Translations under genes and position numbers: made by a program | The notes under the pieces: model-generated | The model's input: the letters and a program-made list of their open reading frames with translations, nothing else | Told to the model about the DNA's origin: nothing | The model's database searches: none | Part shown: one piece after another, positions 56,383 to 64,000 of the stretch | Layout: each line of letters starts with the position of its first letter | Numbering within the stretch: the first letter of the stretch is position 1 | Assembly: GCF_902726655.1 (NCBI RefSeq) | Contig: NZ_CACVAN010000001.1 | Location: 2,542,001-2,606,000 of the forward strand | Direction of reading: 5' to 3' | Origin: Virgibacillus ihumii | GTDB taxonomy: Bacteria; Bacillota; Bacilli; Bacillales; Amphibacillaceae | Length of the DNA: 64,000 nucleotides

Positions 56383-56407
56383 AAAGGGACAGGCTTTCTG
56401 TCCCTTT
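56383..56407 (+). terminator. Terminator of the SDR stress gene
   Basis: AAAGGGACAG and CTGTCCCTTT form a perfect 10-bp stem with a 5-nt loop. Confidence 0.85.
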
Positions 56408-56502
56408 AATTATTCAGCAAATACAAGAAACTTGTACAGCACCAGTTTTTAATTTGTCTCATTAGGGAAGGTGTAAAACATCACGGTTAGAGGAGACAAT
56501 TT

Positions 56503-57117
56503 ATGCTGGAATTTATACTTGATTTTCTTAAAGAATTTGGTCCTATTGGTTTATATATCAGCCTTGCCGTTGAGTCATCCTCTGTACCATTTCCAGGTAC
56601 AATAGTGGCGTTGGTATACGGTTATCTGTTAAATCCCTCTGTTATGGATGCCGTCTGGATTTCACTGCTGGCCAGTTTTGTGTACACCGTTTTCAGCTTC
56701 ATTCCATATGGGATAGGTTATAAGCTCGAAGAAAAAATTAAACGAAAGTGGAATAGGAAAAAGATTGAAAAAGCCCAATCCTTTTTTAATAGATTCGGCC
56801 AATGGAGCATTTCTTTTTCAAGAGTACTCGGGATCGGGAACTATATTTCCTATGCAGCCGGAATAAGTAAAGTCAAGCCTGTGCGTTTTGGCATTTTAAC
56901 GTATGTCGGTATCCTGCCATGGCTGTATGTTATGCTGCTCCTTGGACAAGCAGGTCAGTTAGATACGGTAACAAACTTTCTTTCCAGTGCGCAAAAATAT
57001 ATCGTTGGCGGAATCATCCTGCTGATCATTTCATACTTGATCTATCGCTATATGAAAAAAAGAAACAAGAAATCTGCGGGATCTCATTCGCAATCGCGTG
57101 AAACGTGTGGAAGTTGA
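56503..57117 (+). CDS. DedA-family (VTT domain) membrane protein
   Basis: 204 residues with about five helices. The glycine/proline-rich ESSSVPFPGTIVALVYGYLL and the FSRVLGIGNYISYAAGISKVKPVRFGILTYVGILPWLYVMLLLG segments are DedA blocks. DedA proteins flip or recycle lipid carriers such as undecaprenyl phosphate or phospholipids. GAGGAG precedes the ATG. Confidence 0.87.
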   Translation: MLEFILDFLKEFGPIGLYISLAVESSSVPFPGTIVALVYGYLLNPSVMDAVWISLLASFVYTVFSFIPYGIGYKLEEKIKRKWNRKKIEKAQSFFNRFGQWSISFSRVLGIGNYISYAAGISKVKPVRFGILTYVGILPWLYVMLLLGQAGQLDTVTNFLSSAQKYIVGGIILLIISYLIYRYMKKRNKKSAGSHSQSRETCGS

Positions 57118-57167
57118 GTGTGGGATGGAGAGTAAGCTCTCCGCCCCAAGTAAGTTAATATCGGTAA

Positions 57168-57887
57168 TTAAGCAAACACTTCCTCCAAGTCCGCTGCCAA
57201 TCCCTCGAACACATCGGATTGAACCGTTTGGCGGGCACTTTTTGAATACGTTTTGTTGTTTACGATTTCATTGTCCTCCAGAGAATAAACCAATATATGC
57301 TCATTGATTGGATCGACAATCCAGTATTCTTTAACATCACATTGTTTATATAACTCAAGCTTCGTCAACATATCCTTACTTCTCGTGGAGGAGGATAACA
57401 CTTCCACCACCAAAGTTGGTGTCCCTATATACTTATCTTTCTCATCCAGATTGTCCTTGTCGCAAATGACCACAATATCCGGTTGAACCACACAGATGTT
57501 GGATTGTTCCTTAATAAACGTTACGTCAAATGGGGATGTAAGTGGCGTACACTTTTTTTCTTTCAACCAATTGTAAAAGGTACCAAAAAGTTCACCAACC
57601 ACATGCTGGTGCTTATAAGAAGGTGAAGCAAGGTTGTAAATGACACCATCAATTAGTTCAAATCTTTTTTCCGACTCGCCTGTCAGCTCCAGAAACGCCT
57701 CATACGTCACCCAGCCACTGGAAGATTTATAACCTGATTGCTCTTCTCTGACAGAGTCTGCATTATAATAAGGCATGATTTTGGCTGCATCTTTCCCGCT
57801 TTTCGTTACAATGATTTCCTCACCGGCTTCCACATACTTCAAGTATTTTCCGAAACTATTTTGCATTTTGGTCGAAGGCACTCTCAT
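57168..57887 (-). CDS. Phd/YefM-type antitoxin domain fused to Uma2-family nuclease-like domain
   Basis: About 239 residues. Residues 1-45 (MQNSFGKYLKYVEAGEEIIVTKSGKDAAKIMPY) look like the start of a Phd/YefM antitoxin. From about 60 a Uma2/DUF820 domain follows, with FELIDGVIYNLASPSYKHQ, VQPDIVVICD, TPTLVVEVLSSSTRSKDMLTKLELYKQCDVKEYWIVDP. The acidic E, PD and VEVLSSST positions match the PD-(D/E)XK-type active site of that family. No strong ribosome site is seen, so the start (57887 or 57899) is uncertain. Its role is unknown. Confidence 0.75.
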   Translation of the reverse strand: MRVPSTKMQNSFGKYLKYVEAGEEIIVTKSGKDAAKIMPYYNADSVREEQSGYKSSSGWVTYEAFLELTGESEKRFELIDGVIYNLASPSYKHQHVVGELFGTFYNWLKEKKCTPLTSPFDVTFIKEQSNICVVQPDIVVICDKDNLDEKDKYIGTPTLVVEVLSSSTRSKDMLTKLELYKQCDVKEYWIVDPINEHILVYSLEDNEIVNNKTYSKSARQTVQSDVFEGLAADLEEVFA

Positions 57888-57984
57888 GCATAACCACATC
57901 CATTATTAGCTAATTTATATTTATTATATAGTTAATTAGGTATTTAAACAACTAAAAAGCAGCTAATTAATGGGACATAAATCC

Positions 57985-58120
57985 TGTCTAGCTGTCTCTC
58001 TCCAAAATTGGCTGCTTCCCTGTTTCTGCTTTTCAATCGAATTGGTCTCTTCTGATTCAATTGTTTCCACTATCGTCGTGTCACTACAAACAGAATGTCC
58101 ACGATCTTTTTCAGTCCTGG
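57985..58120 (-). pseudogene. Decayed fragment of an AHSA1/SRPBCC gene
   Basis: On the minus strand a frame reads TIVETIESEETNSIEKQKQG, which lines up with TKIVETFEAEDTNSMELQKTG at the C-terminus of the intact gene at 52928-53362; the DNA is also similar. There is no intact gene around it. It fills most of the gap between the Uma2 fusion and the membrane-protein gene. Confidence 0.7.
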
Positions 58121-58215
58121 TCAAATTTCAATTGCTGGATTTGTATCTTTTGCGTTCAACCTCCAATCAACAATACATATAATAAGTACAGCAATAATCA
58201 ATTGGAGGTGAAACG

Positions 58216-58776
58216 GTGTATTTTTTTAAACCTGTTGCTGATGAAGTCCGTGCATTTCAAAACATTTTCAATAAACGTAATAAAACAATGAAACTTATTT
58301 TAGTGTCTATTTTTGGCTGTATTGCTGCTGTTTTTCAGGCTGCTGGCGGTTTGTTGCCTGGGATAGGATATTTTTTAAGTCCACTGGCCACTGCGCCTAT
58401 TTTGCTATGTACCATGTTTTCCATTCCATTTGGCGTAATGTCCTATTTCCTGACCATGATGCTGCTGCTCATTTTACAGCCAACGGAACTTATTATATTT
58501 CCTTTTACAACGGGATTATTGGGACTTGGTATTGGGGCAGCCTTTTCCTTTTTCAGGAAAAGAATAAGTATTATTGTTGCTGGCTCAGTTCTATTAATGT
58601 CGGGGATCATGAGTCTGCTGGTTATTTTTCAGTTTCCTATTTTAGGTCCGGTCGCCTCTAACTCTTTTTCATTTCTAACAATTGGAGGTGTTTTTTTATT
58701 TACTTTTTTTTATAGCTGGTTATGGGTTGAAATTGGTTTAATCCTCTTTAAAAGAATCAAAATAATTAGGGTTTAG
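58216..58776 (+). CDS. Membrane protein of unknown function (possible ECF-S-like)
   Basis: 186 residues, about five to six helices. AAGGLLPGIGYFLSPLATAPILLCTMFSIPFGVMSYFLTMML recalls the S-component of energy-coupling-factor vitamin transporters, but there is no diagnostic motif and no ECF genes adjoin it. GGAGGTGAAAC precedes the GTG start. Its stop overlaps the stop of the convergent GSDH-type gene by 4 bp. Confidence 0.65.
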   Translation: MYFFKPVADEVRAFQNIFNKRNKTMKLILVSIFGCIAAVFQAAGGLLPGIGYFLSPLATAPILLCTMFSIPFGVMSYFLTMMLLLILQPTELIIFPFTTGLLGLGIGAAFSFFRKRISIIVAGSVLLMSGIMSLLVIFQFPILGPVASNSFSFLTIGGVFLFTFFYSWLWVEIGLILFKRIKIIRV

Positions 58777-60191
58777 AATGGCACCATTTCAAAAACAGTT
58801 CCCTGGTTAAAATCAGTCACATTCATAGAACCATAAACTCCCAAATATAAGCGGCTTTGGTCCGGATTGGTTCCAAGACTAACATAGTAAGCAGATTGGG
58901 ACCCAAAATCATAGCCAGTTTCAATCACGCTAAAATCACTCAATTTACAATCCGGTTTTACCCTGGTATAAGCTATAACCCCTCTGGCAGGTGCTTGGGA
59001 GGCATCTGTTCGGAAAAAATCAGTAAACACAACACTTCCCGTTAAATCGGAAATGCCCCTCCCCATATATGGTTGGACCCCAGTAAGTGCTGTTCCCGCA
59101 AACTTATCAGGGCGGGGATCCTGATGGTAATAACTAGTTAACTGCTGAATCCGCTTCACGGAAGTTTTAATTACTTCATCGTAATAAGCAATCGTTTTCT
59201 CATCCAAATCCGGATTATTCGAACAGTCCCTTAAAATGGAAGTAGGCAAAACACCTTCCCAACCGCGCCAGCCAAGATTGATAAATCCTTCCTGGTCAAG
59301 ATCTTTGTTTCTTAACGAAGCTTGAACCAGCTGAGGCACAGGTAATGGTTTATAAGACACGAATGAAAAAATCGACTCTACCAATTCCTGTCCGACATTT
59401 CCCACATATTTCATATACTGATTGTAATACCTTTGAAAAGAAATACCCGGTATATTGCGAACGCCCTTGGCAATTACCGTGAGTGTTTCCTGAATAGGCC
59501 GGGGCAGTTCATCAAAACGTGTCACGATAGGAGGATGATGGACTGAGGTATTTATAGTCACGTCAATCTCTATTATTTTCCCGCAAATTTCCATGTCATC
59601 CTGGCTTAAATTAAATGGATCATAGCCTGATCCGCCATCTCCGGTTGTTAAAACGAGTCTGCCCGTTTCAGGTGAAAAGCTTAAACTATCAACACCATTA
59701 TGATTAGAAAATGGTCTCCTTAAATTAAGCAATGTCCGTCGCATTTGCGGTTGACCATTCGATTGTAACCCCCACTCTTCAACGGTATCAATATGGTCAT
59801 ATTGCGTGTTCCGGTTGGTCCAGCTCAAATTTAATGTTTGAGGATCACACGGGTCAGGAATAAACGATTCAGGAAGAGCACCCGGGCCTTGTGTTCCGGC
59901 CACTGAATAATGAAGATAAAACAAGCCGTTATAATAAAATTCCGGATGAAACGCCAGTCCCAGTAATCCCCGCTCATCATATCCACTACCGGAAGATCCC
60001 AATTCTATAATCCGCGAGCGAATATCCAAAAACGTTCTGATTTCCCCGTTTCCTATGCAAAAGATTTCTCCTACCTGGGTTGCAATAAATAACCTTTCCA
60101 TTGGGTCACCCGGAAATGCAGTTGATTTTAAAACAGTGGGTAAATTTAAATTGGTTACAATCGGCCGTAATCCAACTTTAACTTTTTTCAA
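58773..60191 (-). CDS. Glucose/sorbosone dehydrogenase-type beta-propeller protein
   Basis: 472 residues. GLLGLAFHPEF, NGLFYLHYS, HNGVDSLSFSPETGRLVLTTGDGGSGYDPFNLSQDD and the later GRGISDLTGSVVFTDF are conserved blocks of the GSDH (PQQ-dependent aldose dehydrogenase/HHIP-like) family. No signal peptide is visible from TTG 60191 (GGAGGTCAAC upstream), although most relatives are exported. PQQ dependence is not assured. It overlaps the neighbouring gene tail to tail. Confidence 0.8.
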   Translation of the reverse strand: MKKVKVGLRPIVTNLNLPTVLKSTAFPGDPMERLFIATQVGEIFCIGNGEIRTFLDIRSRIIELGSSGSGYDERGLLGLAFHPEFYYNGLFYLHYSVAGTQGPGALPESFIPDPCDPQTLNLSWTNRNTQYDHIDTVEEWGLQSNGQPQMRRTLLNLRRPFSNHNGVDSLSFSPETGRLVLTTGDGGSGYDPFNLSQDDMEICGKIIEIDVTINTSVHHPPIVTRFDELPRPIQETLTVIAKGVRNIPGISFQRYYNQYMKYVGNVGQELVESIFSFVSYKPLPVPQLVQASLRNKDLDQEGFINLGWRGWEGVLPTSILRDCSNNPDLDEKTIAYYDEVIKTSVKRIQQLTSYYHQDPRPDKFAGTALTGVQPYMGRGISDLTGSVVFTDFFRTDASQAPARGVIAYTRVKPDCKLSDFSVIETGYDFGSQSAYYVSLGTNPDQSRLYLGVYGSMNVTDFNQGTVFEMVPF

Positions 60192-60367
60192 GAAGTTGAC
60201 CTCCTTCTTATTGGTTACCTTTATATGAATATGATTAAGACTGTTCTGTAAGTACCAATTCTTGACTGGGAGAACGGGTGACGGAAGTACAGGAACGGTT
60301 CAACAGCTTCCATCAGGAAATATGAAGGAAGAGTTCCTCCCCCATTCTCCTACCACGTAACGCTAAA

Positions 60368-61354
60368 TTACTTTTTCAGATTATTGTTCTCAATAAACCG
60401 TTCAAAATCATCTTCTGACTGGTTATCAATTCGGTTTTGACTGTATTTACCATACTCCTGAGTTGCTAATTCATCCGCCACAACCTTGGACACTTTGCCT
60501 GCATTTGCAAGGATTTCACGATCATTAAATTGAAGAAAGGCATCAAGTTTGCCAATCCAATCTTGCATATGCATAGGACGTTGTCTTTCCGCCTGATCTT
60601 CCGCATAATCCAAATACATCGTGACAAATCTATTGAGCGATTTTAGTTCCTTTTCAGTCAAATAATTATTGGCAGCGGTTACATCACTTTGACGGACTTT
60701 TGAGCCTTTCCATGATGTCAGACCCATATTTTCTTTATCCGCCTTGGCTCGTTCTACTATGAGTTCAGCCGCTGTTTGCCCATGTATTGCATAGTGGAGT
60801 TTATTTTGAACAGTTGCGAAAAATTCCTGTGTGATTTCTGCACTTGAATCATAATCCACAGACGTTGCATAAATATCTGTTATCTTTTGATAGAACCTTT
60901 TCTCTGAAGCACGTATATCACGAATTCGCTCCAGTAACTCTTCAAAATAATCCTGACCGAAATTACGCATTTCTTTCAAACGGTCATCATCCATTGTAAA
61001 TCCTTTGACAAGATATTCATTCAGACGCTCTGTTGCCCATTTCCGGAATTGTGTTCCTCGATGGGAGCGAACACGGTAGCCTATTGCGATAATTATTTCC
61101 AAGTTGTAATGTTTCGTTTTATAATTTTTCCCATCTTTAGCAGTTGTCAAGTAATACTTGACAACTGCATTTTCATCTAACTCCTCTTCCTCAAATATAT
61201 TTTTTATATGGAGACTAATATTCTGCTTAGTTGATTGATACAAATCCGCAATAGCCTTTTGTGTCATCCAAACAGTTTCATTTTCCAACCTGACGTCTAT
61301 TCTGATATTACCATCTTCTATCTGATAAATTAGGATGTCAGTTCTATTTGCCAT
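60368..61354 (-). CDS. RhuM-family protein
   Basis: 328 residues, full-length Virulence_RhuM type. N-terminal DVRLENETVWMTQKAIADLY is a DNA-binding-like domain; VKYYLTTAKDGKNYKTKHYNLEIIIAIGYRVRSHRGTQFRKWATERLNEYLVKGF is the hallmark region; the C-terminus is helical. RhuM proteins occur in genomic islands of many bacteria and their biochemical role is unresolved. Its start overlaps the upstream gene's stop by 11 bp, so translation is coupled. Confidence 0.87.
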   Translation of the reverse strand: MANRTDILIYQIEDGNIRIDVRLENETVWMTQKAIADLYQSTKQNISLHIKNIFEEEELDENAVVKYYLTTAKDGKNYKTKHYNLEIIIAIGYRVRSHRGTQFRKWATERLNEYLVKGFTMDDDRLKEMRNFGQDYFEELLERIRDIRASEKRFYQKITDIYATSVDYDSSAEITQEFFATVQNKLHYAIHGQTAAELIVERAKADKENMGLTSWKGSKVRQSDVTAANNYLTEKELKSLNRFVTMYLDYAEDQAERQRPMHMQDWIGKLDAFLQFNDREILANAGKVSKVVADELATQEYGKYSQNRIDNQSEDDFERFIENNNLKK

Positions 61355-62036
61355 TCCTTCCATCCTTTACGTTTGAATAATTCAACCTTTTTTCCATAAT
61401 AAATTTAAAAACACGATTCAAGCCATTAAATTCTTCACCTTCATTTACTCTAATAAATTGGACTCCTAATTTTCCCTCAATAAATTTCTGTCTTGTTTCA
61501 TCATCCATAATTTGTTTTACATGATGTTTTTCATCATATTCAATTACCAATTCTAATTGTGGTATATAAAAATCAACAATGTATTTATTGACTCTATATT
61601 GAGGATAAATATCCACAATCCCTTTTAAGGAACCCTTTAACATTTCACAAAACTTATGCTCTTTAATTGGTACAAATGTTATAAAGTTCTTATTAACTCG
61701 ATTTGCTTTTGCAAAAGTCATAAATCTATTAAATTCCTCAAAGTATTGACCTCTAATAGCAATGTTATAAATAATATCTAGGTTATAGTGAAGAATTTTC
61801 CTTTTTATATTTCTCGCACCTTCTTTTTTTACTACAGTATAGTATCTCGAGGAATTTTGATCCTCTAAAAATTTTATGATATTTCCTATATGAAGCGTAA
61901 TATTCTGTGTTGAGGTTTGATACAAATCCGCAATAGCTTTCTGTGTCATCCAAACAGTTTCATTTTCCAACCTGACGTCTATTTTTTTATTTCCGTCCTC
62001 CTTTTGATAAATCAACATATCCGTTTCATTATCCAT
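61344..62036 (-). CDS. RhuM N-domain fused to DUF559-like nuclease domain
   Basis: 230 residues. Residues 1-115 repeat the RhuM N-terminus (DVRLENETVWMTQKAIADLY is identical in both proteins). From about 120 the RhuM C-domain is replaced by a segment with YIVDFYIPQLELVIEYDEKHH and RQKFIEGKLGVQFIRVNEGEEF, the pattern of DUF559/Vsr-like PD-(D/E)XK endonucleases. AAGGAGCGG precedes ATG 62036. A 65-bp stretch (61919-61983) matches 61237-61301 with two differences. The pair may be a DNA-targeting or defence module; function is inferred. Confidence 0.8.
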   Translation of the reverse strand: MDNETDMLIYQKEDGNKKIDVRLENETVWMTQKAIADLYQTSTQNITLHIGNIIKFLEDQNSSRYYTVVKKEGARNIKRKILHYNLDIIYNIAIRGQYFEEFNRFMTFAKANRVNKNFITFVPIKEHKFCEMLKGSLKGIVDIYPQYRVNKYIVDFYIPQLELVIEYDEKHHVKQIMDDETRQKFIEGKLGVQFIRVNEGEEFNGLNRVFKFIMEKRLNYSNVKDGRNGK

Positions 62037-62346
62037 TGCCCACCGCTCCTTTTTAATTAACACCTGTTTTAATTATACCATATATACGAACATCTGTTTC
62101 AGTTATTGAGCATAACACACTGATTATTCTGCTATTATTTGGGTAAAATAAGGCGCATATACGGGTACACCAACAAATAAAAACAATTCACTTAGGATCG
62201 CATTATTGTATTAGCTCGATTATTTAGTCACTAAACCAATTTAACAAGCGTTTTTCGACTCTTATGCTTTAAAACGGGGTTAGACAGTCGGGTATAAATT
62301 GCTATAAAGTGTTCAACGGTGACTTTAAAGGAGGATTAATCATTTT
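62037..62346. other. AT-rich intergenic region upstream of the orphan betaine-binding gene
   Basis: No gene seen. It should hold divergent promoters for the RhuM pair (minus) and the binding-protein gene (plus). AAAGGAGG at the right end is the ribosome site of the latter. Confidence 0.5.
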
Positions 62347-63273
62347 ATGTCAAAAAAATTTGGGATTATTTGTTTAACTTTCATTTGTACACTCGCATTA
62401 TTGCTTTCTGCTTGTGGAAATGACGATAATGCAGGAGAGTCAACAAACGGCATCGAACTTGGCCAAAAGGAATTAACTATACCTTATGTTTCGTGGGCAT
62501 CTACAGTTGCCGGTGTAAATGTTATAAAAGCAGTACTTGAAGATATAGGATATGATATCGAATTAACACAAGTAACCCCTGGCGCATTGTTTGCGGGTAT
62601 TGCTGATGGATCGGCTGATATGTCGGTAGGCGCCGTTACACTTCCATATACGCACGAGAGTTATTGGAAAAAATATGGTGATCAAATTGACGATATCGGT
62701 ATAACCATGAAAGACAGTGTTACAATTGGCTTAGCTGTTCCTTCGTATATGAAAATTGACTCGCTTGAGGATTTGACCAACAATACGAACAATATTGGTA
62801 AAAAGTTGGAAAAAACAATTGTAGGGATTGATCCCGGTGCCGGTCAAATGCAGCTTACCAAAAACAAGGTTATGCCCGGTTATAATCTGGATAAGTGGAC
62901 ATTACAGGCAACATCCGCCCCTGCTATGACGGGAGCACTTGCAGGCGCTATCGATGACCAAAAACCTATTGTTGTTACACTATGGGAACCACACTGGGCT
63001 TTTATTGAATGGGACTTAAAATATTTAAAGGATCCAAAAAACCTTTTCGGAGAACCAGATAGCCTCCATGCGGTTGCACGCAAAGGGCTGAAAGAAGACG
63101 CTCCAGCCGCATATAAAGTTTTGGACCAGTTTCATTGGACAAAGCAAGATATGGGAAAAGTCATGGTAAAGGTACATGATGGAATGGAGCCAATTGAGGC
63201 TGCCGAAGAATGGATTGAAAATAACCAGGAGAAAGTTAAGAAATGGAAGAAAGGGTTAAAAACTTCAAAATAG
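62347..63273 (+). CDS. Glycine-betaine/proline-type ABC substrate-binding lipoprotein (orphan)
   Basis: 308 residues. The signal peptide ends in the lipobox LLSAC with lipidated C23. The mature domain is OpuAC-like (PYVSWASTVAGVNVIKAVLEDIGYDIELTQVTPGALFAGIADGSADMSVG ... LWEPHWAFIEWDLKYLKDP), with tryptophans that could form an aromatic betaine box. There are no permease or ATPase genes beside it, and a terminator follows, so it must serve a transporter encoded elsewhere or act as a sensor. Confidence 0.85.
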   Translation: MSKKFGIICLTFICTLALLLSACGNDDNAGESTNGIELGQKELTIPYVSWASTVAGVNVIKAVLEDIGYDIELTQVTPGALFAGIADGSADMSVGAVTLPYTHESYWKKYGDQIDDIGITMKDSVTIGLAVPSYMKIDSLEDLTNNTNNIGKKLEKTIVGIDPGAGQMQLTKNKVMPGYNLDKWTLQATSAPAMTGALAGAIDDQKPIVVTLWEPHWAFIEWDLKYLKDPKNLFGEPDSLHAVARKGLKEDAPAAYKVLDQFHWTKQDMGKVMVKVHDGMEPIEAAEEWIENNQEKVKKWKKGLKTSK

Positions 63274-63294
63274 TACTGACTCAAAATACATCAA

Positions 63295-63329
63295 TTACCC
63301 CCACCTGATTGATTTACAGGTGGGGGTAA
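63295..63329 (+). terminator. Terminator of the betaine-binding gene
   Basis: TTACCCCCACCTG and CAGGTGGGGGTAA form a perfect 13-bp stem. Confidence 0.85.
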
Positions 63330-63353
63330 TGTTATAAAAAAACAGTTCATTGT

Positions 63354-63833
63354 TCAAAAAATATACATCTGATACCCGATATATCCAGTAGCTACAATCA
63401 TCAAAGCCATGACAACATGTTCAATAACTCCACCGGTATGCGTATAAATCGGCAGCCGTATTTTCAGGGTCAGCGGCCATAATAATGCAATCCCGCGTGC
63501 TGTTGCCGCATCCAACAGCAAATGACTCGCCATGCCAATAATGATGCCGGCTGTGATGCTTGCCGGTACTGGCGTGGATGATAAAATCGCACCCAAAATA
63601 ACCATGAATAACAAGCTGTGTGTTACCGTCCGGTGACCAAACAGGAAGCGGATAAGGTGTGATATAATGGGCAGCTTTCGCCCGATTTTGGAGCCTCCAT
63701 GACAAATATCCGGCAGCAATGATCCAGCTGTGCATGATGCTAAAAACAGCAGATCCTGTGTATAATGGCCTGTAAAGTATTGAACGGCTATCCCGGCTGT
63801 TAAACCTCCGATAAGATGTGTTTTGCCTGTCAT
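63354..63833 (-). CDS. YdjM-type (DUF457) membrane-bound metal-dependent hydrolase
   Basis: 159 residues, four helices. MTGKTHLIGGLTAG, GSLLPDICHGGSKIGRKLP, HRTVTHSLLF and GMASHLLLDAATARGIALLWPL are the histidine/aspartate blocks of the LexA-binding inner-membrane hydrolase (YdjM) family. YdjM is SOS-induced in E. coli; here no LexA box was identified. The reaction is unknown. Confidence 0.85.
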   Translation of the reverse strand: MTGKTHLIGGLTAGIAVQYFTGHYTQDLLFLASCTAGSLLPDICHGGSKIGRKLPIISHLIRFLFGHRTVTHSLLFMVILGAILSSTPVPASITAGIIIGMASHLLLDAATARGIALLWPLTLKIRLPIYTHTGGVIEHVVMALMIVATGYIGYQMYIF

Positions 63834-64000
63834 TGTTGTTCATCCTTCTATCATTTTTTTTACAACTTCATTTTCTAAATCTACTTTTTTGCCCGAAAAA
63901 TAGATGGATAAGTTTCACAGTACAGACGTTCCATTTTCCTGCTGATTTAGTATACCAAAAAGATACCAGCTTGCCTATATCTTATTTTATCCACAATCGT

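Overview
The window looks like chromosome of a low-GC, moderately halophilic, spore-forming member of the Bacillaceae (Virgibacillus, Lentibacillus or Oceanobacillus-like). This rests on the gene set: a des-desK-desR membrane-fluidity system, the spoVR/yhbH/prkA sporulation trio, a ypjP homologue, a Bce-type antibiotic-resistance module, a BCCT betaine carrier and betaine-binding lipoprotein, strong AGGAGG ribosome sites and frequent TTG/GTG starts. The species is inferred, not proven. I see no tRNA, rRNA, CRISPR array, transposase or prophage.

Layout. 0.5-6.7 kb: two sodium:solute symporters flanking a LytS/LytT-type two-component system and a DUF485 partner, probably acetate/pyruvate-type uptake under regulator and CcpA control. 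7-11.7 kb: flavodoxin, BCCT transporter, a nucleoside hydrolase followed by a wrecked ribokinase, and a GNAT enzyme. 11.8-15 kb: des-desK-desR with a candidate DesR operator. 15.3-21 kb: secreted M6 protease (InhA type), a DAACS carrier, a coiled-coil protein and DUF4256. 21.4-28.9 kb: SpoVR, YhbH, PrkA, TraB family, YpjP. 29.3-38.4 kb: CbpA-like CBS protein, glutamate dehydrogenase, DinB, a six-repeat lectin-like propeller, Nudix, MFS, NCS2 permease, 3-hydroxybutyrate dehydrogenase. 38.7-43.2 kb: complete bceRSAB-type locus. 43.5-46.1 kb: divergent mqo and class I fructose-bisphosphate aldolase. 46.6-57 kb: two TetR-controlled loci with clear operators, an aminotransferase whose start overlaps a near-consensus parS, a PhnB-like VOC protein, an AHSA1-type protein, YjiH, an SDR and a DedA protein. 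57-64 kb is more accessory: a Phd-Uma2 fusion, a decayed AHSA1 gene fragment, a GSDH-type propeller, two overlapping RhuM-domain genes (one fused to a nuclease-like domain), an orphan betaine-binding lipoprotein and a YdjM-type membrane protein.

The most unusual features are not classical genes. Eight intergenic arrays of short degenerate repeats run with a 20-22 bp period (about two helical turns). They use a few different cores (ATCRG, GCACGTTT, CGGTTGATGTT, TTAGAAGT), and two cores recur in arrays 17 and 25 kb apart. Separately, a two-hairpin dispersed element is found three times, each time directly after the T-tract of a minus-strand terminator. A second, longer element bounded by GAGGCTGGGACAAA/TTTGTCCCAGCCTC-type ends sits between convergent genes twice. 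The best candidate for an undescribed protein system is the RhuM/RhuM-nuclease pair at 60.4-62.0 kb.
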